A stretch of DNA of 64,000 bases from Bog-756 sp963813525 (GCA_963813525.1 CAWEZI010000002.1:62001-126000); one strand, 5' to 3'; shown: positions 44,238 through 53,903, counted from the first letter of the stretch. The notes: generated from the sequence alone by a model not told the origin. Program-made: numbers and translations.

Positions 44238-46097
44238 TCAGGAAACGTCGGCCTCCGCCTCGATGAGTTGTGACACTGCGTCGATCAGAGCCAGGTGGGT
44301 GAATGCCTGGGGGAAGTTACCGAGGTGATCGCCGGTGGTGGCGTCGATCTCCTCGGCGTAGAGGTGCAGAGGGCCGGCAAAGGAGAGCAGCTTCTTGCAC
44401 AGCGCCCGGGCCCGCTCGATCTCGCCGGTCATGGTCAGTGCCGACACCAGCCACCAGGAGCAGATGGTGAAGGTGCCCTCCTTGCCCTCGAAGCCGGTGT
44501 CGGTGCTGTCCACCTTGTAGCGGAGGACGAGCCCGTCCTCGGTGAGCTCGTCGGCGATGGCCAGAACGGTGGCTTTCACCCGCTCGTCATCGGGCGGCAG
44601 GAATCCCATGATGGGGATGAGCAGCAGCGAGGCGTCGAGCTCGTCGTTCTCGTAGGCCTGCCGGAACCTCCCCCGCTCGTCGACCCCCTTGGTCAGGATC
44701 TCCTGTTTGAGATCGTCGGCGCCCTTGCGCCAGCGGTCGGCACGCTCGCTGTCGCCCCGGCGCTGGGCCAGGTCGGCCCCCCGGTCGGCGGCCACCCAGC
44801 ACAGAACGGCCGACGCCGTGAAGTGCTGCGGTTCGCCCCGGATCTCCCAGATGCCCTGGTCGGCGTCTCCGCTATGGGCCAGCGCGTCCTCCACCAGTCC
44901 GGCCAGCCCCTCCCACACGCCGTGGACGATCTGGGCCGCCCCCCGTTTGAGCTGGGTGTCGACCCCGTCGAGGAGCATCCCCCACACGTCGTTCTGGTGC
45001 TGGTTCCAGGCCCCGTTGCCCACCCGCACCGGTTTGGCCCCCTCGTAACCCGACAGGTGGTCGAGGGTCTTTTCGGTCAGGTCCCGCTCGCCGCCGATGC
45101 CGTACATGATCTGCAGCTCGAAGTCTTGGACGGCCTTGCCCTGGGTGACCGACTCCAGCACGAAGGCGAAGTACTCGAGCGCCTCCCAGTCGAAGCCCAG
45201 GCGGTAGAGCGATCGCAACATGAAGCCGGTGTCCCTGATCCAGGTGTAGCGGTAGTCCCAGTTGCGGGCGCCGCCCGGCGTCTCGGGGAGAGAGGTCGTG
45301 CCGGCGGCCATGATGGCCCCGGTCGGTGCGTAGCTCAGACCCTTGAGGGTAAGGGCGCTGCGCTCGATGTACTGGCGCCAGGGGTGGTCGGGGAATGTCC
45401 CGTTGGCCAACCAGTGTCGCCAGTAGGTGACCGTGGAGTCGACATCCCGGTTGGCCTGGTCCTGGTCGGTCGGTGGGCTCCCCTCACCCCACGACAGGGC
45501 CATAAAGGCCTCCTCCCCTTCGGCCAGGCTGGTGCGTCCGTAACAGCGGGCGCCGACCAGACCGAGCCGGAGGCTGCCCACCACCGAGAGGGTCGGTCCG
45601 CCGTCGGGCCCCTGGGCGGTGAGCGATCCGTAGCCGTCGCCGTCGTAGGCCCACTGTCCGGTGGTGGCCCCGTAGTCGAACACCGGTACGCAGTTGGCCA
45701 CGATCTCGACCTCGCCGGAAACACACCGGGCCGTGCGCAGGAGGACCCCGGCCGCGGCCGAATCGGTAGGGGCGCGCCGGTACCCGGGCCGCCGGGTGTC
45801 GTCGTCGACCTTGCGGATGACCATGAGGTCGTGGACGACGAGCCAACCGGTGGGGGTGTGCCAGGTCGTCTCCACCACCATGGTGCCCGGCAGGTAGCGC
45901 CGTTGGTGGGGGACCATGGTGTTCGCGGGACCGAACCGGAACGAACCGGCCGAGCGGTCGAGCAGGGCCCCGAAGACACTGGCTGCATCGGGGCGGGGCA
46001 GGCACAGCCATTCGACCGAGCCGTCAGGAGCGATGAGACAGCTGTTCTCACAGTCGGAGAGAAAGGCGTAGTCGGCGATGGGAGGGAAGTCGCTCAT
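44238..46097 (-). CDS. Glycoside hydrolase family 15 (trehalase/glucoamylase-like)
   Basis: 619 residues, the length of mycobacterial-type GH15 trehalases. The N-terminal beta domain opens with FPPIADYAFLSDCENSCLIA and DGSVEWLCLPRPDAASVFG. The (alpha/alpha)6 barrel contains GGARNWDYRYTWIRDTGFML, the general-acid region QGIWEIRGEPQHFT and the general-base Glu in KEGTFTICSWWLVSAL. No signal peptide is seen, so it acts in the cytoplasm on trehalose or alpha-glucan ends, releasing glucose. It is divergent from a glucose 1-dehydrogenase-like SDR across 112 bp, which suggests direct use of the glucose formed. Confidence 0.92.
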   Translation of the reverse strand: MSDFPPIADYAFLSDCENSCLIAPDGSVEWLCLPRPDAASVFGALLDRSAGSFRFGPANTMVPHQRRYLPGTMVVETTWHTPTGWLVVHDLMVIRKVDDDTRRPGYRRAPTDSAAAGVLLRTARCVSGEVEIVANCVPVFDYGATTGQWAYDGDGYGSLTAQGPDGGPTLSVVGSLRLGLVGARCYGRTSLAEGEEAFMALSWGEGSPPTDQDQANRDVDSTVTYWRHWLANGTFPDHPWRQYIERSALTLKGLSYAPTGAIMAAGTTSLPETPGGARNWDYRYTWIRDTGFMLRSLYRLGFDWEALEYFAFVLESVTQGKAVQDFELQIMYGIGGERDLTEKTLDHLSGYEGAKPVRVGNGAWNQHQNDVWGMLLDGVDTQLKRGAAQIVHGVWEGLAGLVEDALAHSGDADQGIWEIRGEPQHFTASAVLCWVAADRGADLAQRRGDSERADRWRKGADDLKQEILTKGVDERGRFRQAYENDELDASLLLIPIMGFLPPDDERVKATVLAIADELTEDGLVLRYKVDSTDTGFEGKEGTFTICSWWLVSALTMTGEIERARALCKKLLSFAGPLHLYAEEIDATTGDHLGNFPQAFTHLALIDAVSQLIEAEADVS

Positions 46098-46209
46098 GGT
46101 GGTGATTATGACCCGGGAGGTGCAGTTCTGTAATCACCCGATCAGGATGAGGCAACGTCTGGAGTCGGCCCGTAACCTGAGTTGCCGAGGGGGCGGATGA
46201 GGAGTCCAG

Positions 46210-46977
46210 ATGTCGCTTCAAGGCAAAGTCGCCGTCGTGACCGGTGGAAACACCGGCATCGGCAAATCAGTGGTTTTGGCCCTGGCTGCCGAGGGTGCGT
46301 CGATCGTGATCGACTACGTGTCCGATCCGGAGGCCACCGAGGCGCTCGAGCAACAGGTCCGTGACCTCGGTGACAAGGTCACCGCGGTCAAGGCCGATGT
46401 CAGCAAGATCGCCGACCTGGAGATGCTGATCGGGACGGCGGTGAGCACCTTCGGGCGGCTGGACATCATGGTCAACAACGCCGGCATCGAGACGAGGACG
46501 TCGGTGCTCGACACCACCGAGGCCCAGTACCAGAGGGTCCTCGACATCAATCTGAAGAGCGCCTTCTTCGGGACCCAGTTGGCCGCCAAGCAGATGATCG
46601 CCCAGGGGGAGGGGGGCAGGATCATCAACATGACCTCGGTCCACGAGGACTGGCCGATGCCCGGCAACACCGCCTACTGCCTGTCCAAAGGAGGTATGCG
46701 GATGCTGACCCGGACGGCGGGTGTGGAGCTGGCGCCCCATAATGTGCTGGTGGTGGGTGTCGGCCCGGGTGCGGTCGAGACGCCGATCAACACCGCCACC
46801 ATGAACGACCCCGCCGCACTCCAGAAGCTGGATGCAGCCATCCCCATCGGACGCATGGCCAAGCCGGAGGAGATCGGCAGCGTGGTCGCTTTTCTGGCCG
46901 GTCCCGGGGCCAGCTACCTGACGGCCACCACCATCTTCGCCGACGGCGGCATCATGCAGAGCAGCCCGGGTTTGTGA
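46210..46977 (+). CDS. SDR dehydrogenase, glucose 1-dehydrogenase-like
   Basis: 255 residues. The cofactor loop is VAVVTGGNTGIGKSVVLA; the catalytic Ser lies in NMTSVHEDWPMPG and Tyr-Lys in AYCLSKGGM. The SVHE segment, SKGGMRMLT and the closing FADGG match Bacillus glucose 1-dehydrogenases, which oxidise beta-D-glucose to gluconolactone with NAD(P). It heads a plus-strand run of seven genes and is divergent from the GH15 gene, giving a plausible glucose source. Substrate is inferred from similarity and context. Confidence 0.85.
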   Translation: MSLQGKVAVVTGGNTGIGKSVVLALAAEGASIVIDYVSDPEATEALEQQVRDLGDKVTAVKADVSKIADLEMLIGTAVSTFGRLDIMVNNAGIETRTSVLDTTEAQYQRVLDINLKSAFFGTQLAAKQMIAQGEGGRIINMTSVHEDWPMPGNTAYCLSKGGMRMLTRTAGVELAPHNVLVVGVGPGAVETPINTATMNDPAALQKLDAAIPIGRMAKPEEIGSVVAFLAGPGASYLTATTIFADGGIMQSSPGL

Positions 46978-47048
46978 GGTCCGACCGATCAGCTCGGACC
47001 GGTGGCACCGTGTCCGGCTGGTCCAACTTGTGTAGGTGAGGGTTGACC

Positions 47049-47513
47049 ATGCCGAGGAGCCGTCCCGCAACCAAAACTCAGCCCAAGGCCGGGTCGGCCA
47101 AGGATCATGCCGATGCCGGTGCCCGCCCGTTCTTCGAAGAGATTCAGAACCGGGCCTATGAGCCCATCCTGAGGGGCGAGTGCGGAAGCCTGCGCTTCGA
47201 CCTGCGTCGGGGGTCGGGCCTCGAGCACTGGTACATCTTGATCGACGACGGCAACATCACCGTGTCCCACGGCCGCGCCAGGGCCGACACGGTAGCCAAG
47301 GCGGACGGGGAACTGTTCGATCGGATCGTCCAGGGCCGGGCCAATGCCATGGCCGCCCAGTTGCGCGGCGCACTCGTCGTCGAGGGGGATCTCCACCTGC
47401 TCATGGTGTTCCAACGTCTCTTTCCGGGGCCGCCCCGCTCGTCGACCGCTGCCCGCCCGGCCAAAGCCCGCGGGAAGCCGGCCAGGGCCCGCGGGAAGGG
47501 AGCATCCAAATGA
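47049..47513 (+). CDS. SCP2 sterol-binding domain protein
   Basis: 154 residues from ATG 47049, with a purine-rich GTGAGGG upstream. The SCP2 core is NRAYEPILRGECGSLRFDL, HWYILIDDGNITVSHGRARA and FDRIVQGRANAMAAQLRGAL, then EGDLHLLMVFQRLFPG. A basic Lys/Arg/Pro-rich tail ends the protein. SCP2 folds bind lipids or acyl chains, or act as coupled modules. The stop overlaps the debranching-enzyme ATG by 4 bp (ATGA), an unusual pairing for a lipid-binding protein. Confidence 0.85.
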   Translation: MPRSRPATKTQPKAGSAKDHADAGARPFFEEIQNRAYEPILRGECGSLRFDLRRGSGLEHWYILIDDGNITVSHGRARADTVAKADGELFDRIVQGRANAMAAQLRGALVVEGDLHLLMVFQRLFPGPPRSSTAARPAKARGKPARARGKGASK

Positions 47514-49582
47514 GCAATTCCCTCGTTCAGATACTGGAGGGAAACACGTTCGTGGTGAGCGACCGCAACGGGGACATCGAGGCCTCGCTCACCGATCCGA
47601 CCGGCCTGTTCTCCTTCGACACCCGCTTCCTCTCCCGGTGGGTCCTCACTCTCGACGGCGACCGCCTCAACGCCCTGTCGACAGACGACCTCCAGTACTT
47701 CGAGAGCCGCTTCTTCCTGGTGCCCGGAACGGGGACCGTCTATGTCGACGCTGATCTGTCGCTCGTGCGCCAGCGCAGCGTCGGTGGCGGGTTCCGGGAG
47801 GTCATCAGCATCTTGAACCACAAGCAGGAGGAGGTGAAGCTCACCCTGCGGCTCGAGGCAGCCAGCGATTTCGCCGACCTCTTCGAGGTCAAGGATGCCT
47901 TGGCCAAGAGCGGCACCTACCGAGCCCGGGTCGAACGTCGTGAACTGGTACTGGGCTACCGGCGCGAGTCGTACGTGCGGGAGACCCGGATCTCGTCGTC
48001 CGAGCCCGCCGTCCTGGATGATTACGGTCTCACCTTCCACCTGACCATCGGGCCCCACGGCACCTGGGAGACCGAGCTGTCGGTGAGGGCCACAGCTCCC
48101 GGTTTCGACCTGTCGGATAGCCCCGTCAGTACCGGGTCGGCGTCCAAGCCACGAAAGGACATGGCCCGTGGGCTGGACAAGTGGATTGCCAAAGCGCCGC
48201 GGCTGGAGTGCGACGACGACGGCCTGCGGGCCACCTACCACCGGAGCCTGGTCGACCTGGCCGCCTTGCGCTTCTCGCCCCAGACCATGGCCCATCGTTC
48301 GCTGCCCGCCGCCGGCTTGCCGTGGTTCATGACCATATTCGGGCGCGACAGCATTCTGACCAGCCTGCAATCGATCGCTTTCACCCCCGAACTGGCGGCC
48401 ACCACCCTCCGCGTCCTGGGTGAGCGGCAGGGAACCCGCATCGACGATTTTCGCGACGAGGATCCCGGGCGCATTCTGCACGAGATGCGGTTCGGTGAGC
48501 TCACCGCCTTCGAGGAGCGCCCCCATTCCCCTTATTACGGCTGCGCCGACGCCACCCCCCTCTACGTCGTGCTCCTCGACGAATACGAGCGCTGGACGGG
48601 CGACACCAAGCTGGTCCGTGAACTGGAGTACGAAGCCCGGGCCGCCTTGCGGTGGATCGATGAGTACGCCGACCTCCAGGGCAACGGTTACGTCGCCTAC
48701 CAGAGGCGCAATGAGGAGACCGGTCTGGAGAACCAGTGCTGGAAGGACTCGTGGGACTCGATCTCGTACCGGGACGGGACCCTGCCCGGCTTCCCCAGGG
48801 CCACCTGCGAGTTGCAGGGCTACGCCTATGACGCCAAGGTGCGCGGCGCCCGTCTGGCCCGCCACGTGTGGCGTGACAACGCCTTCGCCGACCGGCTGGA
48901 GAAAGAAGCGGCGGATCTCAAGCGCCGGTTCAACCGTGACTTCTGGGTCACCGACGGGGAGTACTTCGCCGTCGCCCTCGACGCCGACGGTCGCCAGGTG
49001 GATTCGCTGACTTCCAACAACGGCCATCTCCTGTGGAGCGGCATCGTCGACAAGAGCAAGGCCCGTCGGGTGGTGGACCAGCTGATGGGCGAGCGGCTGT
49101 TTTCGGGATGGGGAGTGCGTACCCTGGCCGAAGGCGAGGGCCGGTTCAATCCCATCGGTTACCACGTGGGAACCATCTGGCCATTCGACAACTCCTTCAT
49201 CGCCTGGGGGCTCCGCCGTTACGGATTCAAGGACGAGGCGGCCCGCATCGCCGAAGGCATTCTCGACGCCGCCCGGTTCTTCGACGGTCGGTTGCCCGAG
49301 GCCTTCGGCGGCTATCCCCGGTGGATGACCCGGTACCCGGTCCAGTACCCGACGGCCTGTTCGCCACAGGCCTGGTCGACAGGCGCGCCGTTGCTGTTGT
49401 TGCGGACCATGCTCGGTCTCGAGCCCCTGGACGACCACCTGATCGTCGATCCGGCCATTCCCGCCAGTCTGGGCCAACTGGAGTTGCTCGACATACCCGG
49501 GCGCTGGGGCCGTATCGACGCCTTCGGCCGCGGTCGGGTGCCGTCCCGGCCGGTAAAGCGCCCGAGGGCCGACGCCCGATGA
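47510..49582 (+). CDS. Glycogen debranching-type (GDE N-terminal domain) protein, GH63/GH133-like
   Basis: 690 residues. The N-terminal GDE_N_bis domain (residues about 10-200) opens ILEGNTFVVSDRNGDIE and has FDTRFLSRWVLTLDGDRLN. The (alpha/alpha)6 barrel shows GLPWFMTIFGRDSILTSLQS, HEMRFGELTAFEERPHSPYY, GCADATPLYVVLLDEYERW and WKDSWDSISYRDG, with acidic residues suited to catalysis. Proteins of this type are annotated amylo-alpha-1,6-glucosidases; some act on other glucosides. It is coupled by 4-bp overlaps to both SCP2 and NDH-2 genes. The open frame upstream of 47510 is a shadow of the SCP2 gene. Confidence 0.88.
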   Translation: MSNSLVQILEGNTFVVSDRNGDIEASLTDPTGLFSFDTRFLSRWVLTLDGDRLNALSTDDLQYFESRFFLVPGTGTVYVDADLSLVRQRSVGGGFREVISILNHKQEEVKLTLRLEAASDFADLFEVKDALAKSGTYRARVERRELVLGYRRESYVRETRISSSEPAVLDDYGLTFHLTIGPHGTWETELSVRATAPGFDLSDSPVSTGSASKPRKDMARGLDKWIAKAPRLECDDDGLRATYHRSLVDLAALRFSPQTMAHRSLPAAGLPWFMTIFGRDSILTSLQSIAFTPELAATTLRVLGERQGTRIDDFRDEDPGRILHEMRFGELTAFEERPHSPYYGCADATPLYVVLLDEYERWTGDTKLVRELEYEARAALRWIDEYADLQGNGYVAYQRRNEETGLENQCWKDSWDSISYRDGTLPGFPRATCELQGYAYDAKVRGARLARHVWRDNAFADRLEKEAADLKRRFNRDFWVTDGEYFAVALDADGRQVDSLTSNNGHLLWSGIVDKSKARRVVDQLMGERLFSGWGVRTLAEGEGRFNPIGYHVGTIWPFDNSFIAWGLRRYGFKDEAARIAEGILDAARFFDGRLPEAFGGYPRWMTRYPVQYPTACSPQAWSTGAPLLLLRTMLGLEPLDDHLIVDPAIPASLGQLELLDIPGRWGRIDAFGRGRVPSRPVKRPRADAR

Positions 49583-51042
49583 CCGTGGCCACCGACTCTC
49601 CGCCGGCAGGTGACGGCGGCACCGGCGGCCGACATCGGGTGGTCATCATCGGCGGCGGGTTCGGGGGCCTTCCGGCCGCCCGCCTCCTCGGGGGCGAACC
49701 GGTCGATGTGACGTTGATCGACCGTCGCAACCACCATCTGTTCCAGCCCCTCTTGTACCAGACGGCCACCGGGATGTTGGCGCCCGGTCAGATCGCCCCG
49801 GCCCTGCGCCACGTCGTGCGCCGCGAGAAGAACGTGCGGGTGCAGCTGGCCGATGTGACCGGCTTCGACCTCGAGCGCAGGGTGGTCCACGCCACCGTGG
49901 GCGGGCGGATGCCCGTCGACTATCCCTATGACAGCCTGATCGTGGCCGTCGGGGTGACCCAGTCCTACTTCGGGCACGACGAGTTCGCCTTCTTCGCCCC
50001 CGGCATGAAGACCCTGGATGACGCCCTCGAGCTCCGGCGCCGCATCTTCGGCGCTTTCGAGGTGGCCGAGATGGTGTCCGACCCCGTCCAGAAAGAGCAC
50101 TGGCTGACCGTGGTGGTGGTCGGAGCCGGGCCCACCGGGGTCGAACTGGCCGGTCAGGTGCGGGAGCTGGCCACCCGTAGTCTGCGCGGCGAGTTCCGCA
50201 CCTTCGAGGCCGCCTCGGTGCGGGTGATCCTGGTGGACGGGGGCAAGGAACCGCTGGCCACCTTCGGCGACCGGCTCTCCGCCAAGACGGCCAAGACCCT
50301 CGAGCACCTGGGCATCGAGTTGCGCATGGGCGGTCAAGTGGTCGGGATCGACGCCGAGGGTGTCGACGTCAAGGGACCGGACGGGACCACCAGGATCGAG
50401 GCCCGAACCACCATCTGGGCGGCCGGTGTCGAGGCTTCCCCGTTGGCCGGACTGCTGGCCGGGGCCTCGGGTGCCGCTGTCGACCGCGCCGGCCGGATCG
50501 CCGTGCTGCCCGACCTCACCCTGCCCGGCCATCCCGAAGTGTTTGCCGTGGGGGACATGGTCAGCCTGGACAAACTGCCCGGGGTGGCCGAAGTGGCCAT
50601 GCAGGGTGGTCTCCACTCGGCCAACACCATCCTCCGCCGCCTGAAGGGGCAGCCGGCCAAGCCGTTTCGCTACCGAGATTTGGGCAGTGCCGCCTCCATC
50701 GGTCGCTTCCGGGCCATCGTGAGCGTGAAAGGGATCCGTCTGAGCGGGTTTCCCGGCTGGGTGGTGTGGATGTTCGTCCACCTGGCCTTTCTCACCGGTT
50801 TCGGCAATCGTCTGACCACCATGATGAAGTGGCTCCGGTCGATGATCGGGCGCGGCCGGGCCGAACGGGAGTTCAGCACGGCCCACACCGGTGGGGATCT
50901 GAGCCTGCCGGCCACGGTCAGAGAACAGGTCGAGCCCACCCTGTTCCCCGTGGTCGAAAAGGCCGGTTCGGATGGCCGGACCACCGACGACAACCGGTCC
51001 CGACACGGAGAGCCGCCGCCCTCCCCCACAACCAGCCGGTGA
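49579..51042 (+). CDS. Type II NADH:quinone oxidoreductase (NDH-2)
   Basis: 487 residues. FAD loop VVIIGGGFGGLPAARLL at the start, NHHLFQPLLYQTATGMLAPG (NDH-2 signature), the NADH loop VVVVGAGPTGVELAGQVREL in the middle, and AVGDMVSLDKLPGVAEVAMQ for the second FAD contact. A C-terminal hydrophobic helix (WVVWMFVHLAFLTGFGN) attaches it to the membrane. It passes electrons from NADH to quinone without pumping protons. A disordered tail of about 50 residues follows. Its ATG overlaps the debranching stop by 4 bp, tying NADH re-oxidation to sugar breakdown. Confidence 0.93.
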   Translation: MTVATDSPPAGDGGTGGRHRVVIIGGGFGGLPAARLLGGEPVDVTLIDRRNHHLFQPLLYQTATGMLAPGQIAPALRHVVRREKNVRVQLADVTGFDLERRVVHATVGGRMPVDYPYDSLIVAVGVTQSYFGHDEFAFFAPGMKTLDDALELRRRIFGAFEVAEMVSDPVQKEHWLTVVVVGAGPTGVELAGQVRELATRSLRGEFRTFEAASVRVILVDGGKEPLATFGDRLSAKTAKTLEHLGIELRMGGQVVGIDAEGVDVKGPDGTTRIEARTTIWAAGVEASPLAGLLAGASGAAVDRAGRIAVLPDLTLPGHPEVFAVGDMVSLDKLPGVAEVAMQGGLHSANTILRRLKGQPAKPFRYRDLGSAASIGRFRAIVSVKGIRLSGFPGWVVWMFVHLAFLTGFGNRLTTMMKWLRSMIGRGRAEREFSTAHTGGDLSLPATVREQVEPTLFPVVEKAGSDGRTTDDNRSRHGEPPPSPTTSR

Positions 51043-51097
51043 CAGCGAGGACCGGCAGGTCATCAGGAGCTGAGCGAGCGCCGACGGACCCGGCACC

Positions 51098-52309
51098 GTG
51101 ACACCGTCGGGTGGAGGGCGGGAGCGACGCTTCGAAGTCATCACCGTCTACGCCATCGGGCTGTTCCAAGGACTGAGCCTGGTGGCCTTCCCTGCCGCGG
51201 CCAGCATCCTGCAGTCCTCCACCGGTTATGACCTTTCCAAGAGCCGCTACGGCATCCTCTTCCTTCCCCAGGTCGTCATGGCCATCGTCGGGTCGTTGGC
51301 CATGCCCACCCTGTCCCGCCGTTTCCGTCTCAAGCGGGTGTTGATGGCCGGCCTGGTGGCCGACACGGTGTCGATGGCCCTGCTGGTGGGCAGCGACCCG
51401 GTCCGCACCGACGCCGTCGCCTACCCCATGCTGCTGGTGGCCACCGCTGCCCTCGGCCTCGGCTTCGGTCTCACCTTGAGCTCGATCAGCACCTACGCCG
51501 GCGCCTTCATGCCCGACCGACGGGACGTGGCCCTCACCGGGCTCAACGTCCTGCTCGGCCTGGGGACGGCCCTGTCGCCGCTGCTCATCGCCATCTTCCT
51601 CGACATCGGAGAATGGTGGTATCTCCCGCTCATCGCCGCCGCCGGGCTGGTGGTGTTGATCGTCCTCGCCCTTGTGCAGCCCATGACGGTGCCCGAAGCC
51701 AAGGCCAAACAGTCATCGGGCCGGATACCGGCCCTGTTCTGGCTGTTCGCCGCCGCCCTGGTCCTCTACGGGATCGGCGAGACCATGTTCGGCAACTGGG
51801 GGACCACCCTGTTGGTGGGCCGAGGGGTCAAGGCCACCTCGGCCAACAATGCCCTGGCCGCCTTCTGGGCCTCGGTGACCGTCGGTCGACTGCTCATTGC
51901 CCTCAGCGGCAAGTTTGTCCGCTCCACATCGATCTATCTGGTGCTGCCCTGGGCCATAGCTGTGGCCCTCCTGCTGGTGCCCACCGCCCACACGGCGGCG
52001 GCGGGCATTCTCGTCTTCGCCTTCGGTGGTTTGGCCTGCTCCGGCTTCTTCCCCATGACCGTGGGCTACGGCGAGGCCACGTTCCCCACGTTTGTGGAAT
52101 TGGCGGCGGGGTGGCTCATCGCCGCCTATCAGGTGGGCTACGGGTTGGCCGCCTTCGGGGGCGGGGTCCTCCAGAGCCAGGTGTCGCTGGCCTCCCTCTT
52201 CCGGGTGGCCGCCGTCCTGGCCGCGGTCATGGGCGTGCTGGCCGTGGCCGTGGCCCGTCGCCAACATCCCGCCGCCCGGACCGTTGCCCCCGCGGTGGGC
52301 GCCACATGA
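51098..52309 (+). CDS. MFS transporter (12 TM)
   Basis: 403 residues from GTG, 55 bp after NDH-2. Twelve hydrophobic helices are visible, from VITVYAIGLFQGLSLVAFPA to VAAVLAAVMGVLAVAVA. LTGLNVLLGLGTALSPLLIA and YGIGETMFGNWGTTLLVGRG resemble the FucP/glucose-type MFS branch. Sitting between NDH-2 and a GMC sugar-type oxidoreductase, it is a candidate for sugar or sugar-acid transport. Substrate is inferred from the neighbours only. Confidence 0.85.
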   Translation: MTPSGGGRERRFEVITVYAIGLFQGLSLVAFPAAASILQSSTGYDLSKSRYGILFLPQVVMAIVGSLAMPTLSRRFRLKRVLMAGLVADTVSMALLVGSDPVRTDAVAYPMLLVATAALGLGFGLTLSSISTYAGAFMPDRRDVALTGLNVLLGLGTALSPLLIAIFLDIGEWWYLPLIAAAGLVVLIVLALVQPMTVPEAKAKQSSGRIPALFWLFAAALVLYGIGETMFGNWGTTLLVGRGVKATSANNALAAFWASVTVGRLLIALSGKFVRSTSIYLVLPWAIAVALLLVPTAHTAAAGILVFAFGGLACSGFFPMTVGYGEATFPTFVELAAGWLIAAYQVGYGLAAFGGGVLQSQVSLASLFRVAAVLAAVMGVLAVAVARRQHPAARTVAPAVGAT

Positions 52310-52349
52310 GCCCGAACATTCTACGAACACGCCTACGAAAGGAAGTCTG

Positions 52350-53903
52350 ATGCCCAAGCCGTTCGACGTCATCATCATCGGATCCGGAGCCGGCGGGGGG
52401 ACCCTGGCCCACACCCTGGCCTCGTCGGGCAAGCGGGTGCTCCTCCTCGAGCGCGGCCACTTCCTGCCGCGGGAGACCGAGAACTGGTCGCCCGACGACG
52501 TCTTCGTCGACGGGAGGTACATCTCCGAGGACACCTGGTACGACGGCGAAGGCACCGCCTTCCAGCCCCAGGTCCACTATTTCGTGGGTGGCGCCACCAA
52601 ATTGTACGGGGCCGCCCTCTACCGCCTGCGTCCCGAGGACTTCGGCGAGGTCGTCCACGTCGACGGGGTCTCGCCGGCCTGGCCGGTCGGTTACGACGAG
52701 TTCGAGCCCTTCTACACCAAGGCCGAGCAGCTCTACCAGGTCCACGGCATCCACGGCGAGGACCCCACCGAAGGTCCCTTCTCGGCGCCCTACCCCGCAC
52801 CGCCGGTCAGCCATGAGCCGCGCCTGCAGGAGATCTCCGACGCCCTCACGGCCAAGGGGTACCACCCGTTCTCCGCCCCGTGCGGCATCCTGCTCGACGA
52901 GTCCGACCGCAACCGCAGCCAGTGCATCCGCTGCGCCTGGTGCGACGGTTACCCCTGCATGGTCCACGCCAAGGCCGACGCCGAGGTCATGGCCGTTCGG
53001 CCCAGCCTGCAGTGGCCGAACGTGACCCTGGAGACCGGTGCCGTGGTGTCGAAGCTGGAGACCGATCCGAGTGGGCGAACGGTGACCGGTGTGGTGGTCG
53101 ACCGGGGCGGGGACACCGAGGTGTACCAGGCCGACATCGTGGTGGTGGCGGCTGGTGCCGCCAACAGCGCCAAAATCCTGTTGAACTCGGCCAACGACGC
53201 CCATCCCACCGGGTTGGCCAACGGCTCGGACCAGGTCGGCCGCAACTACATGTTCCACAACTGCAAGGCTCTCGTCTCGCTGAGCAAGGAGCCCAACGAC
53301 ACGGTGTTCCAGAAGACGCTCGGCATCAACGACTTCTACTTCGCCGGCGACGGCCGCCCGTGGCCGCTCGGCAATATCCAGATGGTCGGGAAGTCCAACG
53401 CCGGGGCCATGAAGGGAGAGGAGCCCAAGCTGACCCTGTTGGCCCCCCACTGGACACTCGACGATGTGGCCAAGCACGCGGTGGACTGGTGGCTCACCAC
53501 CGAGGACCTGCCCCGACCGGACAACCGGGTGACCACCGACGCCGAGGGGAACGTCCACCTGGCCTACCAAGCCACCAACAACGAGGAGGCGGACGGCCTC
53601 TACAAGGAGCTGCGGACCATCCTCAACCACGTGGGCATGGCCGACCATCACATCCTGAGCAAGAACTTCTACATGAGCATGAGTGTCCCGGTGGCCGGGT
53701 GTGCCCACCAGGCGGGAACGGCCCGGTTCGGGAGCGACCCTGCCACCTCGGTGCTCGACGTCAACTGCAAGGCCCACCAGCTGGACAACCTCTACGTGGT
53801 GGACACCAGCTTCTTCCCGAGCATCGGGGCGGTGAACCCTGCCCTGACGGCCATGGCCAACGCCATCCGGGTGGGCGAGCATCTGACCGAACGACTGCAG
53901 TGA
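52350..53903 (+). CDS. GMC-family FAD oxidoreductase with Cys-rich insert
   Basis: 517 residues from ATG 52350, with AAGGAAG upstream. FAD loop VIIIGSGAGGGTLAHTLAS; HYFVGGATKLYGAALYRLR is the GMC signature region; the C-terminal active site has His in SVPVAGCAHQAGTARFG and SFFPSIGAVNPALTAMANA. An insert with Cys192, 195, 198 and 203 (CIRCAWCDGYPC) is a possible metal or cluster site, as in membrane sugar dehydrogenases. It probably oxidises a sugar, sugar alcohol or glycoside and passes electrons to a carrier. No signal peptide or c-type haem partner is visible here. Confidence 0.9.
   Translation: MPKPFDVIIIGSGAGGGTLAHTLASSGKRVLLLERGHFLPRETENWSPDDVFVDGRYISEDTWYDGEGTAFQPQVHYFVGGATKLYGAALYRLRPEDFGEVVHVDGVSPAWPVGYDEFEPFYTKAEQLYQVHGIHGEDPTEGPFSAPYPAPPVSHEPRLQEISDALTAKGYHPFSAPCGILLDESDRNRSQCIRCAWCDGYPCMVHAKADAEVMAVRPSLQWPNVTLETGAVVSKLETDPSGRTVTGVVVDRGGDTEVYQADIVVVAAGAANSAKILLNSANDAHPTGLANGSDQVGRNYMFHNCKALVSLSKEPNDTVFQKTLGINDFYFAGDGRPWPLGNIQMVGKSNAGAMKGEEPKLTLLAPHWTLDDVAKHAVDWWLTTEDLPRPDNRVTTDAEGNVHLAYQATNNEEADGLYKELRTILNHVGMADHHILSKNFYMSMSVPVAGCAHQAGTARFGSDPATSVLDVNCKAHQLDNLYVVDTSFFPSIGAVNPALTAMANAIRVGEHLTERLQ

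Noticed and set aside
44295..46133. 612-codon plus-strand frame opposite the GH15 gene
   Set aside because: Shadow of a well-conserved GH15 protein; composition is biased to Gly, Val and Pro with no domain.
47156..49477. 773-codon open frame on the minus strand opposite the debranching-type gene
   Set aside because: Antisense frames stay open in GC-rich genes; its translation is low in recognisable motifs and the plus-strand product is a clear enzyme.
49312..51144. 610-codon minus-strand frame opposite NDH-2
   Set aside because: Same reason: NDH-2 motifs are complete on the plus strand.
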